The position numbers and the translations under genes were made by a program. DNA of 20,138 bases from an uncultured Eubacteriales bacterium (GTDB lineage: Bacteria > Bacillota > Clostridia > Lachnospirales > Lachnospiraceae): the NCBI GenBank assembly GCA_900313765.1, contig OMSN01000003.1, forward strand, positions 1 through 20,138, given 5' to 3'. Numbering within the stretch: position 1 is the first letter of the stretch; every line of letters begins with the position of its first letter. The notes beneath the pieces are model-generated. The model saw nothing but the letters and a program-made list of their open reading frames with translations. It ran no database searches and was not told the origin of the DNA. Below, piece after piece: positions 15,207 through 20,138 of the stretch.

Positions 15207-15243
15207 CAGTCCCTGACATCCGGTTATGCAATGTCAGGGACTG
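15207..15243 (-). terminator. Intrinsic terminator after the GH32 gene
   Basis: A perfect 13-bp inverted repeat (CAGTCCCTGACAT, 15207-15219, with ATGTCAGGGACTG, 15231-15243) has an 11-base loop. In the minus direction TTTTCTGTGTT follows the stem. It lies 32 bases after the GH32 stop and ends the sugar operon. A weak -10 candidate for the downstream tcdA operon, TATACT, lies at 15196-15191 with its -35 inside the stem. Confidence 0.85.
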
Positions 15244-15275
15244 CTGTCCTGTTTCGTACTCTTTTGATTATACTC

Positions 15276-16769
15276 TCACGGTATCAGGTCATATTTTGCC
15301 AGGTTCATGGATACAGCGCCCTGGGCAGAGAAAGTAATCCTCTGCGCGCCGATATCCGTATACAGGTTCGCAGTGATCGTCTGCGCGCCGTCATTCAGGA
15401 AAACCTCCGCGCTGTAGCGGTCCAGCAGCAGCCTGATCCTGATCTGTCCGTTTTCCGACGGAACCAGTGCTCTTCGCTGATGGATGATTGCCCTGCGGGA
15501 ACCGGAGAACTTTCGGTCGATCTTCATGATCTGGTCCCTGGGGTGATAGCTCAGCATTGTATAATAACGGCCGCCGGCTGCAAACTTGATGGTGAACTTC
15601 TCATAGATCTGTTCCGGGTCCGCACTCCTCAGTTCGATCTCCAGATCGACCATCCGTCCCCGTACGCCTTCCAGCTCCATCTCTCCGCTGACATATACAT
15701 TTTCAAAATGAATCGGATTCCGGCGGATCTGATCCAGTTCACGGATCGGATACTGATACAGCCGCCCGTTCCTGACAGACAGTTCCCTGGGGATCGTCAT
15801 CTGTCCGAACCAGCTGGTGGGATCCAGCCGGTATCCCGGGGTGGTGTCCCAGTTCTGCATCCACGCCATCATGATCCTTCTTCCGTCCTGTGTCAGGATT
15901 GTCTGCGTCGCATAGAAATCAATTCCGTAGTCGATCGCCTGGTCATGCTGCGGTATGAAGACTTCCCTCTCTTCGTCATAATCTCCGATCAGGCACAGGG
16001 TACCGTTTCCGTTGTGATACTCAAAGCCTTCCGGTAACATGTCCATCGGGCTGCACAGGAGGACCCACTTGTCTCCCATCCGGAAGAAGTCCGGGCATTC
16101 CCAGACTTTCCCGAACCGCTCGTTGTTCTGGATCAGTGTCTTGCCCCGGCTCCAGTGTATGGCGTCCGGGCTGGTGAACCTTACGATCCTCGCATCCCGG
16201 TTCAAGGTTCCGCAGCAGGCTACGAACCTGTATGTGCCATCCTCCAGCTGTATGATGCTGGGATCCCGGAAATCATAGGGACTGCAGTCTTCAGGAAGAT
16301 CCTTGCCCTCCAGGACCGGATTGCCTTCATACTTCTCATAGTGTACCCCGTCCCCGAAGGCAAGGCACTGGTGCTGGATCTCCCGGGTCACTCCGTCCTC
16401 CAGTTCCTTGCGCACGACACCCGTGTAGATCAGCATCTGGCTTCCGTCCGGAAGAGTGACTGCCGAACCGGAGAAGCATCCGTCTGTGTCATACTCCTCA
16501 TCCGGTGCCAGCGCCGCCGGCAGATACTCCCAGTGAATGAGATCCTCCGACACCGCATGCCCCCAGTAGCAGGGTCCCCATACCGTATTGTACGGATAGT
16601 ACTGATAAAAGAGGTGGTATTTCCCCTGGTAAAATGAGAATCCGTTGGGGTCATTCATCCAGCCAACGCGGCTGGACAGATGAAACGCAGGTCTGTCTTC
16701 CTGCGGGATCCGGTTTCCCATCTCTTCTTCATATTCTCTGACTTTAAGCAGTTTTTCGCTGATTTTCAT
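15276..16769 (-). CDS. Intracellular GH32 beta-fructosidase / sucrose hydrolase
   Basis: This glycoside hydrolase family 32 enzyme (497 residues) has the full catalytic set: WMNDPNG with nucleophile Asp40, FRDPSII with transition-state Asp169, and WECPDFF with acid/base Glu224. The five-bladed propeller is followed by a C-terminal beta-sandwich (about 340-497). There is no signal peptide, so it works in the cytoplasm on an imported sugar. Because the neighbouring importer is an ABC system rather than a PTS, the substrate is probably unphosphorylated sucrose or short fructo-oligosaccharide (BfrA/SacA type) rather than sucrose 6-phosphate. Start ATG 16769 has GAGGGAGAG upstream; a GTG at 16784 is rejected as it sits in that region. 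It is the last gene of the sugar operon and is preceded by a hairpin at 16795-16831. Confidence 0.92.
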   Translation of the reverse strand: MKISEKLLKVREYEEEMGNRIPQEDRPAFHLSSRVGWMNDPNGFSFYQGKYHLFYQYYPYNTVWGPCYWGHAVSEDLIHWEYLPAALAPDEEYDTDGCFSGSAVTLPDGSQMLIYTGVVRKELEDGVTREIQHQCLAFGDGVHYEKYEGNPVLEGKDLPEDCSPYDFRDPSIIQLEDGTYRFVACCGTLNRDARIVRFTSPDAIHWSRGKTLIQNNERFGKVWECPDFFRMGDKWVLLCSPMDMLPEGFEYHNGNGTLCLIGDYDEEREVFIPQHDQAIDYGIDFYATQTILTQDGRRIMMAWMQNWDTTPGYRLDPTSWFGQMTIPRELSVRNGRLYQYPIRELDQIRRNPIHFENVYVSGEMELEGVRGRMVDLEIELRSADPEQIYEKFTIKFAAGGRYYTMLSYHPRDQIMKIDRKFSGSRRAIIHQRRALVPSENGQIRIRLLLDRYSAEVFLNDGAQTITANLYTDIGAQRITFSAQGAVSMNLAKYDLIP

Positions 16770-16794
16770 CGTTCTCTCCCTCACTGAGAGAAAA

Positions 16795-16831
16795 CGGGTG
16801 CAGCGGATCTGTAAAAAAACCGCTGCACCCG
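16795..16831 (-). terminator. Intrinsic terminator between the permease and GH32 genes
   Basis: A perfect 12-bp inverted repeat (CGGGTGCAGCGG, 16795-16806, with CCGCTGCACCCG, 16820-16831) has a 13-base loop and on the minus strand is followed by TTTTCTCTC. It ends only 25 bases before the GH32 ATG, leaving little room for a promoter, so it may act as a partial terminator or attenuator within the operon. Confidence 0.75.
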
Positions 16832-16881
16832 CACATCATATACTGTCGTTTCTTTCTGTTACCGGCAGATACCCGGAAACA

Positions 16882-17751
16882 TCAGCCCTTGACAGCGCCG
16901 GAGGTAACACCCTCGACGATGTACTTCTGCATGACCAGATACAGGATCAGGATCGGCAGCATCGCAAGGATCAGTGCCGCAAGGATGCAGCCCATGTCAG
17001 ACGCGTATGCTCCGTAGAACATCTGCGTTGCGATCGGGATCGTGTACAGATTCTGCTTGGTAAGGATCAGGCTCGGAAGCAGATAGTCGTTCCAGAATGC
17101 CATGGCATCGATGATCGCAACAGTTGCGGTCGTCGGCCCGAGCAGCGGATAGACAACCTTCCAGTAGGTCTGCCATCTGGTGCATCCGTCGATCAGAGCT
17201 GCTTCCTCAAGTTCCAGAGGAATGTTGGTCTTGATCGCGCCACTGTACATGAATGTAGCCATTGATACAGAGAATCCGGTATGCATCAGGATCAGTGTCA
17301 GTCTGTGGTTCAGGACGTTCAGCGTACCGCCATAGATGGAGACGATCGGGATCATCAGAACCTGGAACGGAATGACCATGGATGCGATCATCAGCGCAAA
17401 GATCAGCCGGCAGGCAACCCAGTTATTACGGGTAACAACGAATGCACACATACCTGCGAAGAGCAGGGTGAGCACTGTTGAAGTGATCGTAATGATCGCG
17501 GAATTCCCAAATACCCTCCAGAAATGCATCTTGGTCATGGCAGTCGGGAAGTTGTCAAGGATAAATCCTTTACGCGGTCCAACCAGAGACAGAGGGAAAC
17601 GGTTGATATCTGCATTTGCCTTGAACACGTTCAGCAACGCGATGATGAACGGGAAGATAAATGCGATAAACAGGACAAGAAGGACAACCCACATGATCGC
17701 ATTGACGATCTTTCTGTGGCGAGCCGCCTTTGCATTTTCAAGTTCATACAT
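16882..17751 (-). CDS. Sugar ABC transporter permease, MalG/MsmG type
   Basis: This is the second inner-membrane permease of a carbohydrate ABC importer (CUT1 family). The 289 residues show six hydrophobic segments and the ATPase-docking EAA loop at about 183-204 (EEAALIDGCTRWQTYWKVVYP). The C-terminal sequence YIVEGVTSGAVKG is typical of MalG-like permeases. The ATG at 17751 overlaps the stop of the upstream permease (TAATG) and GGGGAGGTGG precedes it, so the two permeases are translationally coupled in near-equal amounts. No ATPase gene is in the operon; in Gram-positive bacteria a shared MsmK/MsiK-type ATPase usually fills this place. The substrate is inferred from the GH32 gene that follows. 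Confidence 0.92.
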   Translation of the reverse strand: MYELENAKAARHRKIVNAIMWVVLLVLFIAFIFPFIIALLNVFKANADINRFPLSLVGPRKGFILDNFPTAMTKMHFWRVFGNSAIITITSTVLTLLFAGMCAFVVTRNNWVACRLIFALMIASMVIPFQVLMIPIVSIYGGTLNVLNHRLTLILMHTGFSVSMATFMYSGAIKTNIPLELEEAALIDGCTRWQTYWKVVYPLLGPTTATVAIIDAMAFWNDYLLPSLILTKQNLYTIPIATQMFYGAYASDMGCILAALILAMLPILILYLVMQKYIVEGVTSGAVKG

Positions 17752-18632
17752 TACGCAGCCACCTCCCCTTTACGTCCGATATAGACCTGCGTGACACCGA
17801 CGATCGCGCAGACAATGAACAGGATCAATGCCTCCGCCTGACCGGTACCAAACGCGCGGTTGGTAAATGCGGTGCGGTAGACATGCATTGCTGCCATGAC
17901 TGACGAATTGTAAGGTTCGCCGTTTGTCAAGGACAGGTTGACATCGTAGACCATGAAGCATCTTGTGATGGTCAGGAACAGGCACTGTACGAAAGAGGAC
18001 CTCATCAGAGGAACGATAACCTTCCAGGTTGCCTGTGACTGGGTGCATCCGTCGATCTGAGCCGCTTCGATCAGGCTCTTGGATACGCTCATGAATCCTG
18101 CAACATAGATCAGCATCATGTAGCCTGCATACTGCCAGACAGCTACGATGATCATACATGCCATTGCGCCGTGAGGCGTACTGAGCCATGAGTTCTTCAG
18201 GAAGCCGATGTTCAGGTTTGCACCGATTGCGGTGAACGCCTTATTGAAAACAAACTGCCAGATATAACCGAGAACGATACCGCCGATCAGGTTCGGAATG
18301 AAGAAACCTGCGCGGAAGAAGTTCTGTCCCTTGATTCCTCTTGTGACCATGTAAGCCAGAAGGAATGCTACTACGTTTACCAGTATGACTGCGATCGCTG
18401 AGTAGATCAGTGTTCTGCCCAAAGCAACCCAGAAGTCCCCATCGCCGAATGCCGCTGCATAGTTGGCAAATCCTACAAACGGTTTTGTTGTGGAGATGCC
18501 GTCCCAGCTGGTAAAGGTCAGATACAGACCATAGATCAGAGGAATGACAACAACACCACAGAATAAAAGCGTCGCGGGACCGGCAAACATGAGGTACTGT
18601 CTGACCTTGTAAGACATAGTATTTCTTTTCAT
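17751..18632 (-). CDS. Sugar ABC transporter permease, MalF/MsmF type
   Basis: The first permease of the same CUT1 importer has 293 residues and six hydrophobic segments; the first (about 13-38) directly follows a short basic N-terminus. The EAA loop is at about 189-210 (EAAQIDGCTQSQATWKVIVP). It lacks the large periplasmic loop of E. coli MalF, as Gram-positive homologues usually do. The start at ATG 18632 is preferred over ATG 18656 because AGGGAG lies seven bases before it. It sits 105 bases after the sugar-binding protein gene, a gap that contains a hairpin at 18662-18701, so it may be transcribed at a lower level than the binding protein. Confidence 0.92.
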   Translation of the reverse strand: MKRNTMSYKVRQYLMFAGPATLLFCGVVVIPLIYGLYLTFTSWDGISTTKPFVGFANYAAAFGDGDFWVALGRTLIYSAIAVILVNVVAFLLAYMVTRGIKGQNFFRAGFFIPNLIGGIVLGYIWQFVFNKAFTAIGANLNIGFLKNSWLSTPHGAMACMIIVAVWQYAGYMMLIYVAGFMSVSKSLIEAAQIDGCTQSQATWKVIVPLMRSSFVQCLFLTITRCFMVYDVNLSLTNGEPYNSSVMAAMHVYRTAFTNRAFGTGQAEALILFIVCAIVGVTQVYIGRKGEVAA

Positions 18633-18661
18633 GTCAGTCTCCCTACTAATATACATAAGAG

Positions 18662-18701
18662 CGGGAAGGAGGCACCGGTATCTGCCGATACCCCCTTCCC
18701 G
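18662..18701 (-). other. Intercistronic hairpin after the sugar-binding protein gene
   Basis: An imperfect stem-loop has outer arms CGGGAAGG (18662-18669) and CCTTCCCG (18694-18701) and inner arms GGTATC (18677-18682) and GATACC (18687-18692) around a TGCC loop. No clear U-tract follows on the minus strand, so it is more likely an mRNA 3'-end stabiliser or partial terminator than a full stop. Such elements commonly keep binding-protein mRNA above permease mRNA in sugar ABC operons. Confidence 0.6.
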
Positions 18702-18737
18702 GTTTCAGATCCGATTCAGGATCTATAGTTCATAAAC

Positions 18738-19979
18738 TCAGTGTGCAATCGGTGTTGCACCTTTCCAGTATTCGGTCAGCTCATCAGCCAGACCCTGTCT
18801 GTCGATCTTGCCGCCCAGATACTTCTGCATGGAAGCACCTACCATGGTGATGTGATCATCCGGGAAGAACAGGTAGTTGTCGATCAGGCTGCCGGCATCT
18901 GCATATGCCTTGACACAGACAGAAAGCGGATCTGCAACATCAAGAGTATTGCTCTTGTACGGGGAAATCAGTGCGCATTTGTTGGTGATGAAATCCTGTC
19001 CGTCTGCATCCTTTGCCATCCAGTTCAGGAAATCTTTTGCTGCCTGCTGCTGCTCTTCAGATACAGAACTGTCGATGAAGAAATACTTGGAGCCGCCGCC
19101 GACAAGCTTTTCATTGGTGCCGTCATCCGTATTCTGCGGAACCGGCATCATGCCCATCTCGGAATCAGACTCGGACTGAACGATCAGAGACCAGTCCCAG
19201 TTGCCGCCGAACATGAACGCGACATCGCCCCATGCCAGCATATCCTCGGAAGTGTTGCGGTCTGCGGTAGCAGCTGCATCCTTCGCATAGTTGTACTCCA
19301 TAAGAACATCAAAGGTATCCATCAGAGAATTGAACTTCTCGTTGTTGATGATGTCGCCTTCGCCTGCACACAGTGCCTGGACATAAGCTTCCGGATCTTC
19401 CTGCTCTTCAACGACCTGTGCAATGTAATGAGCTGCCAGTGACCAGTCCTCAGACATGATCGCTACCGGAGCTTCCATGCCGCCCTCGACCAGTTTGTCA
19501 AGGAGTGCCTTGAAATCATCCAGAGTAGCAACGCTTGCCGGATCAAACTCTTCGCCGGTGATGTCTTCGATCGCGGTCTTGTTGTACATTACGCCGCGGG
19601 CCTCAACACAGAACGGAAGAGCTGCAACCTTGCCATCGATCTCGATCGCATAGTCGGTGTCAGCTGCTGCATCCAGGTCAGCAAGGTCAATGCCGTGTTC
19701 CGGAGTCAGAGAATAGATATCCTTTGCGTCAACCATGGAGAGAACATAAGGATCGTTGGACGAATACTTGGTTCCCATATGGGTGATGACCGGGTCATTG
19801 GACATGGTGACGGTCATATCAACGCCTGCTGCATCAGAGTAAGCGGTTGCTTCCTCTTCAAACTGAGTCTGGATCTCAGACTTGGAGTTGAAGACGGTGA
19901 GCTCGGTAGCTGCCAGAACCGGAGTTACAGTCATAGCTGCTACTGCGAGAGTTGCGATTGCCAAACCTAATTTTCTCAT
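18738..19979 (-). CDS. Extracellular sugar-binding protein of an ABC importer (no lipobox)
   Basis: This 413-residue solute-binding protein of the CUT1 type (family 1) captures the sugar for the two permeases downstream. A signal peptide (MRKLGLAIATLAVAAMTVTP) ends at a signal peptidase I-like site VLA-ATEL, after residue 23. There is no cysteine at the cleavage site. Gram-positive binding proteins are normally lipid-anchored, so this is unusual. The mature part has the usual two-lobe signatures, such as KVAALPFCVEARGVMYNK, MLAWGDVAFMFGGNWDW and QQAAKDFLNWMAKD. The ATG at 19979 has AGGAGGG eight bases upstream; a 19-codon N-terminal extension is rejected. It is the first gene of the operon, with a promoter at 20024-20052. 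Confidence 0.92.
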   Translation of the reverse strand: MRKLGLAIATLAVAAMTVTPVLAATELTVFNSKSEIQTQFEEEATAYSDAAGVDMTVTMSNDPVITHMGTKYSSNDPYVLSMVDAKDIYSLTPEHGIDLADLDAAADTDYAIEIDGKVAALPFCVEARGVMYNKTAIEDITGEEFDPASVATLDDFKALLDKLVEGGMEAPVAIMSEDWSLAAHYIAQVVEEQEDPEAYVQALCAGEGDIINNEKFNSLMDTFDVLMEYNYAKDAAATADRNTSEDMLAWGDVAFMFGGNWDWSLIVQSESDSEMGMMPVPQNTDDGTNEKLVGGGSKYFFIDSSVSEEQQQAAKDFLNWMAKDADGQDFITNKCALISPYKSNTLDVADPLSVCVKAYADAGSLIDNYLFFPDDHITMVGASMQKYLGGKIDRQGLADELTEYWKGATPIAH

Positions 19980-20023
19980 CTGATTTTCCCTCCTAAGAAA
20001 ATAGACTGTTGTCAGATATGTAA

Positions 20024-20052
20024 AATTTAGCATCATGAGGCTCGTATGTCAA
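20024..20052 (-). promoter_or_regulatory. Promoter of the sugar-uptake operon
   Basis: On the minus strand a perfect TTGACA (20052-20047) and TAAATT (20029-20024) are 17 bases apart, with an extended -10 TGC before TAAATT. The leader to the ATG at 19979 is about 38 bases. Confidence 0.75.
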
Positions 20053-20057
20053 TCGGT

Positions 20058-20100
20058 TAACATGTTTAAGCACCATGTTTGGTTGTTTTTTACAAACATT
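20058..20100. promoter_or_regulatory. Repeats upstream of the sugar-operon -35 box (possible regulator site)
   Basis: CATGTTT occurs at 20061-20067 and again at 20074-20080, thirteen bases apart, and an inverted AAACAT lies at 20094-20099. AACATGTT (20059-20066) is itself palindromic. The cluster lies directly upstream of the -35 box, where an AraC-type activator would bind; a LacI-type operator is an alternative. No regulator gene lies within the window next to this operon. The last 38 bases of the window show no further feature. Confidence 0.4.
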
Positions 20101-20138
20101 CCCGACGCTTTTTGTGCATAATCACCGACAGCACATAT

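Noticed and set aside
18741..19442. 233-codon plus-strand frame opposite the sugar-binding protein
   Set aside because: It is a shadow of a gene with a clear signal peptide and solute-binding motifs.

Overview
The window looks like chromosomal DNA of a low-to-mid G+C Gram-positive bacterium, most likely a gut-type Clostridia member close to Lachnospiraceae. The reasons are strong AGGAGG-type ribosome sites, a DUF4250 protein, a PF06541 (CmpB-type) membrane protein, a two-gene SufC/SufB-type locus, and a sugar ABC importer without its own ATPase. I see no rRNA, tRNA, CRISPR array, transposase or phage gene. Genes are dense, mostly on the minus strand, and look native rather than acquired. Taxonomy is inference.

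Layout. (1) 1-2564, minus: a membrane protein of unknown function, then rarA (AAA+ ATPase), then argS, which runs off the left edge. (2) 2711-2893, plus: a DUF4250 protein driven by a near-consensus promoter that shares its -35 box with the promoter of block 1. A two-way terminator at 2923-2952 separates it from a large secreted protein of unknown function (3026-4612, minus). (3) 4800-8926, plus: an ABC-2 exporter operon (ATPase and two similar permeases) ending in a LysR regulator. (4) 8915-9790, minus: a secreted protein with wall-binding-like repeats and a transglutaminase-like domain, divergent from a threonine-aldolase-family PLP enzyme (10007-11071, plus). (5) 11082-15087, minus: tcdA-like gene, PF06541 protein, a possible 28-codon ORF, sufC, a sufB/D-like gene and trmD, tightly packed. 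(6) 15276-19979, minus: sugar-binding protein, two permeases and an intracellular GH32 beta-fructosidase, a pathway for taking up and splitting sucrose or short fructans.

How they work together. Block 6 is a complete uptake-and-hydrolysis unit apart from the ATPase, which must come from elsewhere. Block 5 combines Fe-S cluster scaffold genes with two enzymes that both modify tRNA position 37 (TrmD and a TcdA-like protein). Block 3 is a self-contained efflux unit of unknown substrate with its probable regulator.

Many start codons were set from ribosome sites rather than the longest open frame. The points most worth follow-up are the minimal SufC/SufB pair with trmD in its operon, the sugar-binding protein that lacks a lipobox cysteine, the short ORF that fills the gap before sufC, and the back-to-back promoters that share one -35 box. 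I did not find a clearly unprecedented system.
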